From the NCBI RefSeq assembly GCF_006337125.1, contig NZ_CP040887.1, positions 2,604,001 to 2,668,000 of the forward strand: 64,000 nucleotides of DNA, in the 5' to 3' direction. Position numbers and translations under genes: made by a program. Below the pieces are notes generated by a model. The model made no database searches. It was not told where the DNA came from and was given only the letters and a program-made list of their open reading frames with translations. The DNA is from Serinicoccus chungangensis. Lineage in GTDB: Bacteria > Actinomycetota > Actinomycetes > Actinomycetales > Dermatophilaceae. Shown in pieces: positions 16,812 through 25,940 of this stretch. How positions within the stretch are numbered: position 1 is the stretch's first letter; every line of letters begins with the position of its first letter.

Positions 16812-18029
16812 GTGAAGATCGCTGTCCTCGGCGGTGACGGCTTCTGCGGCTGGCCCGCGGCGCTGCACCTGTCCGACCTCGGCCACGACGTGGTCATCGT
16901 CGACAACCTCGTCCGACGGCGGATCGACGAGGAGCTCGGGGCCTCCTCGCTCACGCCCATCGCGAGCCCGCAGGAGCGCCTGGCCGCCTGGGAGCAGGTC
17001 GGCGGACGACCGATGGAGCTCGTCGAGCTCGACCTCGCGCAGGACTACGACGGCCTGGTCGCCGTCCTCGACGAGCGGCGCCCCGACGCGGTCGTGCACT
17101 TCGCCGAGCAGCGCTCCGCGCCCTACTCGATGAAGTCGGCCAGGCACAAGCGCTTCACCGTCGACAACAACACCAACGCCACCCACAACCTGCTCTGCGC
17201 CATGGTCGAGACGGGCCTGGACGCGCACCTGGTGCACCTGGGGACCATGGGCGTCTACGGCTACGGCACGGCCGGTATGGCGATCCCCGAGGGCTACCTC
17301 GACGTCGAGATCGCCGCCGAGGACGGGACCCGGGTCGAGCAGGAGATCCTCTACCCCACCAACCCGGGCTCGATCTACCACATGACCAAGTGCCTGGACC
17401 AGCAGCTCTTCGCCTACTACGCCAAGAACGACGCGCTGCGCATCACCGACCTGCACCAAGGCATCATCTGGGGCACCCACACGGAGCAGACGCTGCGCGA
17501 CGAGCGCCTCGTCAACCGCTTCGACTACGACGGCGACTACGGCACGGTGCTCAACCGCTTCCTCATGCAGGCCGCCGTCGGCTACCCGCTCACCGTGCAC
17601 GGCACCGGCGGCCAGACCCGGGCCTTCATCCACATCCGCGACATGGTCCGGTGCGTGCAGATCGCCCTGGAGAACCCGCCCGCCGCGGGCGACCGGGTCA
17701 AGATCTTCAACCAGATGACCGAGACCCACCGGGTGCGCGACCTGGCCGAGCTCGTCGCCCGGATCAGCGACGCCGAGGTCGAGCTCGTGCCCAACCCGCG
17801 CCACGAGGCGGCCGAGAACGAGCTGCACGTGCACAACGAGACCTTCCTCGACCTCGGCCTCCAGCCGACCCTGCTCGAGGAGGGCCTGCTCATGGAGGTC
17901 GAGGACGTCGCCCGGCGCTACGCCGACCGTGCCGACCTCGACAAGATCCCCTGCACCTCGGTGTGGACCTCCCGGCAGCAGGCCGGCGTGCCCGCCTCGC
18001 GCGGCGCCGCCGTGGAACGCACGGCCTGA
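16812..18029 (+). CDS. sqdB: UDP-sulfoquinovose synthase (SQD1/SqdB type)
   Basis: A 405-residue extended SDR enzyme. The NAD-binding motif is GGDGFCGWP at the N-terminus. It has the highly characteristic HFAEQRSAPYSM segment near residue 100, where most sugar epimerases have HLAA. The catalytic YxxxK is in YHMTKCLDQQ, and THTEQT and TVHGTGGQTRAFIHI follow. This enzyme converts UDP-glucose and sulfite to UDP-sulfoquinovose. The start is GTG with AAGGAG upstream. A glycosyltransferase gene follows after 20 nt, as in sulfolipid operons. The pair suggests a sulfoquinovosyl lipid, inferred from context. Confidence 0.88.
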   Translation: MKIAVLGGDGFCGWPAALHLSDLGHDVVIVDNLVRRRIDEELGASSLTPIASPQERLAAWEQVGGRPMELVELDLAQDYDGLVAVLDERRPDAVVHFAEQRSAPYSMKSARHKRFTVDNNTNATHNLLCAMVETGLDAHLVHLGTMGVYGYGTAGMAIPEGYLDVEIAAEDGTRVEQEILYPTNPGSIYHMTKCLDQQLFAYYAKNDALRITDLHQGIIWGTHTEQTLRDERLVNRFDYDGDYGTVLNRFLMQAAVGYPLTVHGTGGQTRAFIHIRDMVRCVQIALENPPAAGDRVKIFNQMTETHRVRDLAELVARISDAEVELVPNPRHEAAENELHVHNETFLDLGLQPTLLEEGLLMEVEDVARRYADRADLDKIPCTSVWTSRQQAGVPASRGAAVERTA

Positions 18030-18049
18030 GCCGGGCGAGGGCATACCGG

Positions 18050-19246
18050 ATGCGCATCGCCCTCTTCACCGAGGTCTTCCTGCCCAAGGTCGACGGGGTC
18101 GTCACCCGCGTCACCCGCACCCTCGACCAGCTCGCCGACCTCGGGCACGAGGCGCTCGTCTTCGCGCCCGGCGAGCCGCCGACCCGCTACGGCCCGCACC
18201 GGGTCGTCAAGGTCCGGTCGGTGTCCTTCCAGCCGTGGTACCCCGAGATCATGGTGGGCCTGCCCACCGCCCGGATCGCGCGCGGCATGCAGGCCTTCCA
18301 CCCCGACATCGTGCACGCCGTCAACCCGGTGTGGCTCGCCGCCTACGGCGTCATCTCGGCGCGGCGGCGCAACCTGCCGCTGCTCGCCAGCTTCCACACC
18401 GACGTGCCCTCCTACACGACCCGGCTCGGCAACGGGCTGCACCTGCTGCGCGCGCCGAGCGAGGCCTGGATCACCGGGATGCACAACCTCGCCGAGGTCA
18501 ACCTGTGCACGTCAGGGCAGATGGTGCGGCGGGCCCGCGAGGTGGGGATCCGCGAGGTCGACCTGTGGCCCAAGGCGGTCGACACCGAGGGCTACCACCC
18601 CTCGCGGCGCAGCGCGGAGATGCGCGAGCTGCTCACCGGCGGGCACCCGGAGGCGCCGCTCGTGCTCTACGTCGGGCGGCTCTCCCGGGAGAAGGACCTC
18701 GACCAGCTGCTGGAGCCGATCCGCGAGCTGGCCGCCGAGGGCGTCCGGCTGGCCTTCGTCGGGTCGGGGCCGGCCCGCGCCGAGCTGGAGACGCTGTTCG
18801 CCGGCACCCCGACGGTCTTCACCGGCTACCTCGCCGGGGAGGAGCTGGCCGCGGCCTACGCCAGCGCCGACGCCTTCGCCTTCCCCTCGACGACCGAGAC
18901 GCTGGGGCTGGTCGCGCTGGAGTCCATGGCCAGCGGGGTGCCGGTGGTCGGCGCCCGGGCCGGGGGCATCCCCTTCGTCATCGAGGACGGCGTCACCGGC
19001 TTCCTCGTCGAGCCGGGCGACACGGCGGGGTATGCCGACCGCCTGCGCCGCCTCCTGCTCGAGCCCGGGCTCAAGGACCGCATGGGCGCGGCCGCCCGCG
19101 CGGATGCGCAGACCCACTCCTGGCGCGCCTCGACCGAGTCGCTGGTCAGCTCCTACGAGCTCGCGATCGAGCGGCACGTCGGCCGCCGCCCGGTGCCCAA
19201 GCCGCTGCGGGCCCGCACGCACCGCGACCTGCCCCCGCCCGAGTAG
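18050..19246 (+). CDS. GT4 glycosyltransferase, probable sulfoquinovosyltransferase (SqdX/SQD2-like)
   Basis: A 398-residue GT-B enzyme. The N-terminal domain starts MRIALFTEVFLPKVDGVVTR, with FHPDIVHAVNP and SFHTDVPSYTTRLG. The C-terminal GT4 domain has LYVGRLSREKDLDQLL, PSTTETLGLVALESMASGVP and the acceptor EX7E motif within it. SQD2/SqdX and mannosyltransferases such as PimB share this fold. Position directly after sqdB favours transfer of sulfoquinovose to diacylglycerol, whereas sequence alone would also fit an alpha-mannosyltransferase. It starts at ATG 18050, overlapping a GGCATACC motif in the short gap. Confidence 0.75.
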   Translation: MRIALFTEVFLPKVDGVVTRVTRTLDQLADLGHEALVFAPGEPPTRYGPHRVVKVRSVSFQPWYPEIMVGLPTARIARGMQAFHPDIVHAVNPVWLAAYGVISARRRNLPLLASFHTDVPSYTTRLGNGLHLLRAPSEAWITGMHNLAEVNLCTSGQMVRRAREVGIREVDLWPKAVDTEGYHPSRRSAEMRELLTGGHPEAPLVLYVGRLSREKDLDQLLEPIRELAAEGVRLAFVGSGPARAELETLFAGTPTVFTGYLAGEELAAAYASADAFAFPSTTETLGLVALESMASGVPVVGARAGGIPFVIEDGVTGFLVEPGDTAGYADRLRRLLLEPGLKDRMGAAARADAQTHSWRASTESLVSSYELAIERHVGRRPVPKPLRARTHRDLPPPE

Positions 19247-19301
19247 CCGCGGTCCCCGGAGGAGCCGCGGTCCCCGGGGGGCCGGTGCTAGCGTGCCGCG
19301 C

Positions 19302-20573
19302 ATGGTGATCGACGGCGAGACCAGGACCACGACCGAGCGCTCGACGTGGAGCAGCCGGCGGGGGGCGTTGGGTCCGGGGCTGCTCGCGGCGTCCGCGGCG
19401 ATCGGCGCCTCGCACCTCATCTCCTCCACCCAGGCGGGGGCGCTCTTCGGCTGGCAGCTGGTCTGGCTCATCGTCCTCGCCAACGTGCTCAAGTACCCGT
19501 TCTTCCGCTTCGGCCCGCAGTACGCCGCCGAGACCGGCCGCAGCCTGGTCGAGGGCTACGCACGGCGCGGGAAGGCCTACCTCTGGGTGTTCTTCGTCCT
19601 CGCCGCCGTCTCCTCGGTCATCTCGACGGCCGGCGTGGCGCTGCTGTGCACGGTGATCCTGGCCTACCTGCTGCCCGCGTCGTGGGGCCTCGGCGTGCCC
19701 GTGCTCGCGGCGGGGCTGCTCGCGGTGACCTGGATGCTGCTCGTCGGCGGCCACTACAAGGCCCTGGACGGCGTCACGAAGATCATCATGGTCCTGCTCG
19801 CGCTCTCCACCGTGGTGGCCGTGGTCATGGCGGCGGGTCAGGGCGCGGTGCGGCAGCCGGGCTTCGAGGACCCCTCGCCGTGGACCCTCGCCACGCTGCC
19901 CTTCCTCGTCGCGGTCATCGGCTGGATGCCGGCCCCGATCGAGATCAGCGCGCTCAACTCGCTGTGGGTCAAGGCCAAGGGGGCCGACCGACGCCTCGCG
20001 GTGCGCGACGTGCTCTTCGACTTCAACCTCGGCTACGTCGTGTCGACGGTGCTCGCCGTGTTCTTCATCGGCCTGGGCGTCTTCGTGCAGTACGGCAGCG
20101 GCCAGGAGATGGAGATGGCCGGCGGCGCCTACATCCCCCAGCTCATGAGCATGTACGGCGCGGCGATCGGGCAGTGGGCGGTGCCGCTCATGGCGCTCAT
20201 CGCCTTCGCCTGCATGTTCGGCACCGTCATCTCGGTCGTCGACGGGTACGGCCGGGCGGCCGCCGAGTCGCTGCGGCTCATCCGGGGCCAGGACGCCATG
20301 AGCAGCCGCTCCAAGGACCTGTGGATCACCGGCATCTCGGTCGTCGCGCTGGCGATCGTCGTCTGGATGAGCGCCTCGCTCGCTGACATGCTGCGCTTCG
20401 CGATGATCAGCGCCTTCCTCACCGCGCCGGTCTTCGCGTGGCTGAACTTCTCGATCATCCGCGGCGAGCGCCAGCTGTCGACCAGCATGCGGGTGCTGTC
20501 CTACGCCGGGCTGGTCTTCCTCATCGGCTTCACCCTGCTGTTCCTCGCCTCCCAGACCGGGCTGCTCGCCTGA
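19302..20573 (+). CDS. Nramp-family divalent metal transporter
   Basis: A 423-residue protein with about eleven membrane helices. The N-terminal signature GPGLLAASAAIGASHLISST resembles the Nramp metal-binding helix, although the canonical DPGN is changed to ASAAIGAS, which puts it in the divergent Nramp-related branch. GWMPAPIEISALNSLW fits the family's conserved helix 6 region. It may carry Mn or Mg, or another substrate altogether; metal specificity should not be assumed. TAGCGT at 19289-19294 sits 7 nt before the ATG, suggesting a leaderless mRNA. It converges on the thiamine-binding gene with a 6-nt gap. Confidence 0.8.
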   Translation: MVIDGETRTTTERSTWSSRRGALGPGLLAASAAIGASHLISSTQAGALFGWQLVWLIVLANVLKYPFFRFGPQYAAETGRSLVEGYARRGKAYLWVFFVLAAVSSVISTAGVALLCTVILAYLLPASWGLGVPVLAAGLLAVTWMLLVGGHYKALDGVTKIIMVLLALSTVVAVVMAAGQGAVRQPGFEDPSPWTLATLPFLVAVIGWMPAPIEISALNSLWVKAKGADRRLAVRDVLFDFNLGYVVSTVLAVFFIGLGVFVQYGSGQEMEMAGGAYIPQLMSMYGAAIGQWAVPLMALIAFACMFGTVISVVDGYGRAAAESLRLIRGQDAMSSRSKDLWITGISVVALAIVVWMSASLADMLRFAMISAFLTAPVFAWLNFSIIRGERQLSTSMRVLSYAGLVFLIGFTLLFLASQTGLLA

Positions 20574-20579
20574 CGCCGC

Positions 20580-20885
20580 TCAGTCGTCGGACAGGTGGGC
20601 GTGGACCCGGTCCACCTTCTCGGTGAGCTGACCGGCATACCCCGGGCGCAGGTCGGCCTTGACCACGAGCGAGACGCGCGGGGAGTGCTGCGCCACGGCG
20701 TCGCAGGCCGCCTTGATGACCGGCACGACCTCGTCCCACTCGCCCTCGATGGTGGTGAACATCGAGGTGAGCTCGTAGGGCAGGCCGGAGTCGCGGACCA
20801 CCCGGATGGCGTCGGCGACGGCCTCGCTGACCGAGCCGGACTCGTCGGCGGACTGGGTGGGGGCGACGGAGAAGGCGAAGAGCAT
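20580..20885 (-). CDS. MTH1187/YkoF-family thiamine-binding protein
   Basis: A 101-residue protein matching the small MTH1187 family: MLFAFSVAPTQ, then SVSEAVADAIRVVRDSGLPYEL, TTIEGEWDEV, and a final strand SLVVKADLRPG. Family structures are ferredoxin-like dimers that bind thiamine-like ligands. Thiamine binding is family knowledge, not visible here. TAGCGT on the minus strand (20892-20897) ends 6 nt before the ATG, which points to a leaderless transcript. Confidence 0.88.
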   Translation of the reverse strand: MLFAFSVAPTQSADESGSVSEAVADAIRVVRDSGLPYELTSMFTTIEGEWDEVVPVIKAACDAVAQHSPRVSLVVKADLRPGYAGQLTEKVDRVHAHLSDD

Positions 20886-20959
20886 GCCACCACGCTAGCC
20901 CGGGAGTGGGGGTATCGTGCTTCTCCCCCCTCCTCCACCCTCCAGCGAGGTATGCCGCG

Positions 20960-23029
20960 ATGCCCGCTCCCCCGACCGACCCGCGCGTCGAGCTCGCCGC
21001 CGAGCAGGCGCACCTCGCGCGTGCCCGCACCGAGCTGGCGCGCATGCGCGAGCACACCCTCTCCCTGACCGCGGACGGCGGTGACGCCCTCGCCGGCGAG
21101 GCGCTGGCGCGCACGCTGTGGCTGCGGGCCAGGGCTCTGCAGGACGACCCGGGGACGACGCTGTTCTTCGGCCGGGTCGACCGCGAGGACGGCACCGAGG
21201 GCGAACGCCTCTACATCGGGCGCCGCCACGTCTCCGACGGTCACGGCGACCCCGTCGTCATCGACTGGCGGGCCGGGGTGTCGATGCCGTTCTACCGCGC
21301 GAGCACGCACGACCCGATGGGGGTGCGCCGGCGGCGTCGCTTCGGGGTCGAGGGCGGCCAGATCACGGCCTTCGAGGACGAGGTGCTGGCGGACGCCGGC
21401 GGCGGGGCCGTGCCCGGGGCCGACGCCGGTGGTGGGCAGGCCTCCGGCGGCAGCAGCATCCTCGCCCGGGAGATCGAGCGGCCCCGGATCGGCCCGATGC
21501 GCGACATCGTCGCCACCATCCAGCCCGAGCAGGACGAGATCGTGCGCGCCGACGTGGCCACGACACTGTGCGTCCAGGGCGCGCCGGGCACCGGCAAGAC
21601 CGCCGTGGGCCTGCACCGCGCGGCCTGGCTGCTCTACGCCTTCCGCGAGCGGCTCGCCCGCTCCGGTGTCCTCGTCGTCGGGCCCAACCGCGCCTTCCTC
21701 GAGCACGTCGGCGCGGTGCTGCCCTCGCTGGGGGAGATCAGCGTCCGGCACACGACGGCCGACGACCTCGTCGTCGGCGGCACGTCCGCCCGGGTCCGCG
21801 CGACCGACAGCACCGAGGTGGCCCGGCTCAAGGGCGAGGCCCGGATGGCCGGGGTCCTGCGGGAGGCGCTCTGGGGCGCGGTGGGCCCCGCCACCGAGGC
21901 GCTCGTCGTCCCGCGCGGCTCGCGCCGGTGGCGGGTCCCCGCCTACGAGGTGCAGGACATGATCGAGGAGCTGCGCGGGCGGGGCGTGAGCTACTCCGCC
22001 GCCCGGGCCATGCTGCACCAGCGTCTCGCGCACGCGGTCATGGTGGCCATGGAGCGCTCCGGGGACTCCCCCGACGACCGGGTGCAGGACGGCGTGGCGA
22101 GGTCGGCGCCGGTCCGGGCCTACGTCAAGACGGTCTGGCCCGAGGTGAAGCCGGGCGCCGTGCTCGCCCGGGTGCTCTCGACCGGGGCGCACCTGGACGA
22201 CGACCAGCAGGCCATGGTGTGGCAGAAGCCGCCACGGACGGCGGCCGGGGCGCGCTGGAGCGCCGCCGACCTGGTGCTGCTGGACGAGCTGGCCGACCTG
22301 CTCGACCGCACCCCGAGCCTGGGGCACGTCGTCCTCGACGAGGCCCAGGACCTGTCGCCCATGCAGCTGCGCGCCGTCGGGCGCCGGGCCTCCACGGGGT
22401 CGCTCACGGTGCTGGGGGACCTCGCCCAGGGCACGACGCCGTGGTCGACGGCCTCGTGGGAGGAGTCGTTGCGGCACCTGGGCAAGGACCTCTCCGCGCC
22501 GACGACCCACCTGGAGGAGCTGGTCCGCGGCTTCCGGGTGCCCTCGGCCGTCATCGACTTCGCCGCCCGCCTGCTCCCGGCCATCGCCCCCGACCTGGCG
22601 CCCCCGGAGTCGGTGCGGTCCAACCCCGGGCGGCTGGACCTCATACCCGTCGAGGACGCGGTCGTCGGCGCCACGGCGGCGACGACCGACGCCGGCGCGC
22701 ACGAGGGGTCGGTCGGCGTCATCGTGCCCGACGCGTGGGTGGAGGAGGTCGGGGCCGCGCTGCGCGGGGCGGGCGTCGAGCACGAGGTCATGGACGGGAC
22801 GCACGCGGAGGAGGGCCTGAGCGTGCGCGTCTTCCTCGTCCCCGCGACGGTGGCCAAGGGCCTGGAGTTCGACCAGGTCGTCGTCGTCGAGCCGGCCGCG
22901 ATCGCCGCTGCCGAGCCCGACGAGCGCACCGGCCTGCGCCGGCTCTACGTCGTCCTCACCCGGGCGGTGAGCGGCCTCACCGTCGTGCACGCCGAGCCGC
23001 TGCCCGGCCCGCTCGCCGCCGCCCCCTGA
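20960..23029 (+). CDS. HelD-like RNA polymerase recycling ATPase (UvrD/SF1 fold)
   Basis: A 689-residue SF1-type protein. An N-terminal coiled coil (VELAAEQAHLARARTELARMRE) precedes the ATPase. Walker A is GAPGTGKT (Lys213), motif II is VLDEAQDLSP, and the C-terminal VFLVPATVAKGLEFDQVVVVEP and RLYVVLTRA resemble UvrD motifs V-VI. IDWRAG and FYRAS near residue 100 are typical of HelD. HelD proteins bind stalled RNA polymerase and release it; one actinobacterial subgroup gives rifampicin tolerance, but I cannot assign the subgroup. The ATG at 20960 was chosen because the coiled coil starts right after it. A GGTATGCC motif overlaps the leader. Confidence 0.88.
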   Translation: MPAPPTDPRVELAAEQAHLARARTELARMREHTLSLTADGGDALAGEALARTLWLRARALQDDPGTTLFFGRVDREDGTEGERLYIGRRHVSDGHGDPVVIDWRAGVSMPFYRASTHDPMGVRRRRRFGVEGGQITAFEDEVLADAGGGAVPGADAGGGQASGGSSILAREIERPRIGPMRDIVATIQPEQDEIVRADVATTLCVQGAPGTGKTAVGLHRAAWLLYAFRERLARSGVLVVGPNRAFLEHVGAVLPSLGEISVRHTTADDLVVGGTSARVRATDSTEVARLKGEARMAGVLREALWGAVGPATEALVVPRGSRRWRVPAYEVQDMIEELRGRGVSYSAARAMLHQRLAHAVMVAMERSGDSPDDRVQDGVARSAPVRAYVKTVWPEVKPGAVLARVLSTGAHLDDDQQAMVWQKPPRTAAGARWSAADLVLLDELADLLDRTPSLGHVVLDEAQDLSPMQLRAVGRRASTGSLTVLGDLAQGTTPWSTASWEESLRHLGKDLSAPTTHLEELVRGFRVPSAVIDFAARLLPAIAPDLAPPESVRSNPGRLDLIPVEDAVVGATAATTDAGAHEGSVGVIVPDAWVEEVGAALRGAGVEHEVMDGTHAEEGLSVRVFLVPATVAKGLEFDQVVVVEPAAIAAAEPDERTGLRRLYVVLTRAVSGLTVVHAEPLPGPLAAAP

Positions 23030-23050
23030 CCCGGGACGGCACCGACGAGC

Positions 23051-24016
23051 TCAGTCGCGCGGCTCCTCGCCGGTGAGGCTGTCGTGGGCGACGTAGTAGG
23101 TCGGGCGGCCCAGCTGCATGGTGTAGGTCCGGCCGACGTACTCCCCCAGGATGCCCAGGCAGAGCAGCTGCACCCCACCGACGGCCGTGACGACCATGAA
23201 GGTCGAGGTCCACCCGGGCACGGTGAGACCCACGGCGAACCCCACGAGCGCGTAGACCAGCAGCACCAGGGCGACGAGCGCGCCGACGAAGCCGAGCCAG
23301 GTCGCGAGCCGCAGCGGCGCCAGGCTGGCCCCGGTGATGGAGTCGACCGCGAGCCGCAGCATGCGCGACAGCGGGTACTTCGAGGTGCCGGCCGCCCGCT
23401 CCTCGCGCCGGTAGGTGAGCACGCCGGAGGGGAAGCCGAGCGAGGGGACGACGAGCCGCAGCACCCGGTGGTGCTCGGGCAGCGCGGTCACCGCCTCGAC
23501 CGTGGCCCGCGACATGAGCCGGTAGTCCCCCGCCTGCGTCGGCCCGTGGTCGGCCCCGAGCCGGCGCATCGTGTCGTAGTAGCCGCTGGCCGTGACCCGC
23601 TTGAAGCGGGTGTCGCTGCGGCGGTCGTCGCGCACGGCGTAGACGACGTCCAGCGCCTCCTCCCGGGCCAGCCGCACCATGTCGGCGATGAGCTCGGGCG
23701 GGTCCTGCAGGTCGGCGTCGATGGTCACGACCAGCTCCCCGCGCGACCGCTCCAGCCCGGCCGAGATCGCGGCCTGGTGGCCGGCGTTGGCGCGCAGCCG
23801 GACGACCCGCAGCTGCGGCCAGGTATGCCGTGCCCGCTGCAGCACGACGGGCGTCGCGTCGGTGCTGCCGTCGTCGACGACCAGCACCTCGTAGTCGACC
23901 TCCAGGGCGTCGAGCACCGGGCGCAGCCGCTGCACGAACAGGGGCAGCACGTCCTGCTCGTCGTAGACCGGCACGACGACGCTCAGCGCGCTCGCGCCAT
24001 GATCTGCAGCGGTCAT
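23051..24016 (-). CDS. GT2 glycosyltransferase with two C-terminal membrane helices (GtrB/DPM-like)
   Basis: A 321-residue enzyme with a GT-A domain (SVVVPVYDEQ, VVDDGSTDAT, GHQAAISAGLERS, IDADLQDPPELI) and two C-terminal hydrophobic segments (LGFVGALVALVLLVYALVGF and VVTAVGGVQLLCLGILGEY). Members transfer a sugar from a nucleotide to undecaprenyl or dolichyl phosphate, providing lipid-linked sugar for wall or protein glycosylation. The sugar is unknown. The start is ATG with GAGG about 6 nt upstream. No partner flippase lies nearby. Confidence 0.9.
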   Translation of the reverse strand: MTAADHGASALSVVVPVYDEQDVLPLFVQRLRPVLDALEVDYEVLVVDDGSTDATPVVLQRARHTWPQLRVVRLRANAGHQAAISAGLERSRGELVVTIDADLQDPPELIADMVRLAREEALDVVYAVRDDRRSDTRFKRVTASGYYDTMRRLGADHGPTQAGDYRLMSRATVEAVTALPEHHRVLRLVVPSLGFPSGVLTYRREERAAGTSKYPLSRMLRLAVDSITGASLAPLRLATWLGFVGALVALVLLVYALVGFAVGLTVPGWTSTFMVVTAVGGVQLLCLGILGEYVGRTYTMQLGRPTYYVAHDSLTGEEPRD

Positions 24017-24129
24017 CGTGCCTCGGGGGTCGCCGGTCGGTGGTCGGCCGATCCTAGCCCGCCTCGCACCACCCAGGCCGACGTCATACCGTAGGTCCGA
24101 GCAGTTCCCGCGTCCCACGAGGAGAGAGC

Positions 24130-24807
24130 ATGCACCCCACCCACGCACCGTTGCGGATCGCCACCGGCGCCTTCGTCCTGAACTCCGGTCTCGGCAAGCT
24201 CAAGGCCGGCGAGGAGGAGGCCGAGCAGATGCACGGCTGGGCCTCCAGCGTCTACCCGGTGTTCAAGGACATGAAGGCGGGCGACTTCACCAAGGCCCTG
24301 GCCTACGCCGAGATCGGCCTCGGTGCGGCACTGCTGCTGCCGACCGTGCCCTCGGCGGTCGCCGGCGCCGGTCTGGCCGCCTTCGGCGTCGGCCTCACCG
24401 GTCTCTACCTCAAGACCCCGGGCATGACCCAGGAGGACGGCATCCGGCCCACACCGGACGGCATCGGCCTGGCCAAGGACACCTGGCTGGTCGGCGCCGG
24501 CCTGACGCTGGCCACGCAGTCCTTCCTCTCCGGCACCAAGCACGCCGCGAAGTCGGTCGCCGACGGCGTCGGCAACGCGGCGGGTGCCGTGGCCGGCGGT
24601 GTCACCGGTGCCGCCGGTGCCGCGGCCTCCGGGGTCACCGGCGCGGCCAGCTCGGTGGGCCACGGCCTCGCCGACGCCGTCGGGGTCGGCGGCAAGGGCA
24701 AGGCCAAGGGCACCCTGGCGGGTCTGTCCAAGGGCGCCCACGACGCCCGCGAGGACCTCTCCGAGGCGCTGGCCGACCTCGCGGACTCCCTGCTCGGCAA
24801 GCGCTGA
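24130..24807 (+). CDS. DoxX-like membrane protein with Ala/Gly-rich tail
   Basis: A 225-residue protein. The first 110 residues contain three or four hydrophobic segments (IATGAFVLNSGLGKL, YAEIGLGAALLLPTV, VAGAGLAAFGVGLTGLYL), with a DoxX-like layout. The second half is an Ala/Gly/Val-rich low-complexity stretch ending in a charged helix, DAREDLSEALADLADSLLGKR. A strong GAGGAGAG ribosome site precedes the ATG. Function is unknown. Confidence 0.7.
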   Translation: MHPTHAPLRIATGAFVLNSGLGKLKAGEEEAEQMHGWASSVYPVFKDMKAGDFTKALAYAEIGLGAALLLPTVPSAVAGAGLAAFGVGLTGLYLKTPGMTQEDGIRPTPDGIGLAKDTWLVGAGLTLATQSFLSGTKHAAKSVADGVGNAAGAVAGGVTGAAGAAASGVTGAASSVGHGLADAVGVGGKGKAKGTLAGLSKGAHDAREDLSEALADLADSLLGKR

Positions 24808-24808
24808 C

Positions 24809-25852
24809 TCAGCCCAGCCACCTCTCGAGGCCGTCGCGCAGCTGCGCGGCGGCCTCGAGGTATGTCGTGCGTCGTCCCGGGTCGGCGCCGGCCGCCACGC
24901 GGTGCAGGTGCGGCTGGATGAAGAAGGTCTCGTGCAGCAGGTGCACCTCGCGCCGCGCGAGCAGCGGCTCCAGGTCCACGGGCGACCCGAGCCGCTCCCG
25001 CTCGCGGGCGTAGGCCTGCGCCTGCGCGCGGACGCGCTCCTCGTCCATCGCGGCGTACCACGGGTCGGCGTGCACGGGCCCGCCGGAGAACGCGAGGTCC
25101 CGCGCGGGGTCGCCGACGTGCCCCCACTCCCAGTCGATGAGCCGCGGGACGCCCGCGTCCACGACGACGTTGCTCAGGCACGCGTCCCCGTGGACCAGCG
25201 CGGTCTCGACGGAGGCGAAGGCGGGGAGGGCCTGCTCGGTCCGGCGCAGCACCGCCGGCCAGAGCGGGTCCAGCACGGCCGCCGCACCCGGCTCGTGCTC
25301 GCGCCACCAGTCGCGCGCGGCGTGGGCACCCGCCACCGGGTCCGGGGGGCCCGGGTCGGGCAGCCCGTCGGTGCGACCGCCCACGTGCAGCCGGGCCAGG
25401 GCGCGGGCGAGCGCCGCGAGCAGCTCGTCGGTCCACTCCCCCGGGGCGAGCACCTCACCCGGCACCGCCGTGCTGACGAGGTATGCCGTGGGGTCGCCCT
25501 CGCGGGGCAGCCGCACCGCCACGGGGCGCGCGGCGAGGTCGGCGTCCGCGGGCACCCGGGTGAGCAGGTCGAGCTCGTCGTCGAGGCCCAGCGGCAGCTC
25601 GTGCACGGGCCGGTGCGGCACCCGCACGGCCAGACCGGGCTCGACCCGCCACACCACGCACGACTCGCCCCGCCCCAGCAGGCGCACGGACGGGCGACCG
25701 GGTGGCACGGCATACCCCGCGGCGGTGAACCACCCGGGGTGATCACCGGCCAGGTCGGCGACCCCCTCGGCGTCCAGCTGGGTCGGCAGCACCGCCCGAT
25801 CGTCGCACGACCCTCCCGCCGGGCGGACGCCACGCCCCGTGCTCCCGCCCAT
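24809..25852 (-). CDS. APH-family phosphotransferase (kinase fold)
   Basis: About 347 residues with the aminoglycoside-phosphotransferase/choline-kinase catalytic loop LVHGDACLSNVV and metal motif LIDWEWGHVGDPARDLA. The N-lobe ATP strand is around VRLLGRGESCVVWRV. Substrates in this family range from antibiotics to small metabolites such as homoserine or fructosamine, so resistance should not be assumed. The start is uncertain: ATG 25852 is listed, and GTG 25792 would give VLPTQLDAEGV. Its stop almost touches the convergent DoxX-like gene. Confidence 0.82.
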   Translation of the reverse strand: MGGSTGRGVRPAGGSCDDRAVLPTQLDAEGVADLAGDHPGWFTAAGYAVPPGRPSVRLLGRGESCVVWRVEPGLAVRVPHRPVHELPLGLDDELDLLTRVPADADLAARPVAVRLPREGDPTAYLVSTAVPGEVLAPGEWTDELLAALARALARLHVGGRTDGLPDPGPPDPVAGAHAARDWWREHEPGAAAVLDPLWPAVLRRTEQALPAFASVETALVHGDACLSNVVVDAGVPRLIDWEWGHVGDPARDLAFSGGPVHADPWYAAMDEERVRAQAQAYARERERLGSPVDLEPLLARREVHLLHETFFIQPHLHRVAAGADPGRRTTYLEAAAQLRDGLERWLG

Positions 25853-25940
25853 CGTGCCGCCGGAGGCCCGGCGCCCGCCGGGCCGCACGCGGACGTGGGC
25901 CGCGCGCGGACGCGGGCCGCGCGCGTGCCAGAGTGGTCGG

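Noticed and set aside
20501..22990. 829-residue minus-strand frame opposite helD
   Set aside because: Antisense shadow; the real minus-strand gene here is the small thiamine-binding gene in another frame.
24809..25852. Calling the APH-fold gene an aminoglycoside resistance gene
   Set aside because: Only the general kinase motifs are visible; many family members act on metabolites.
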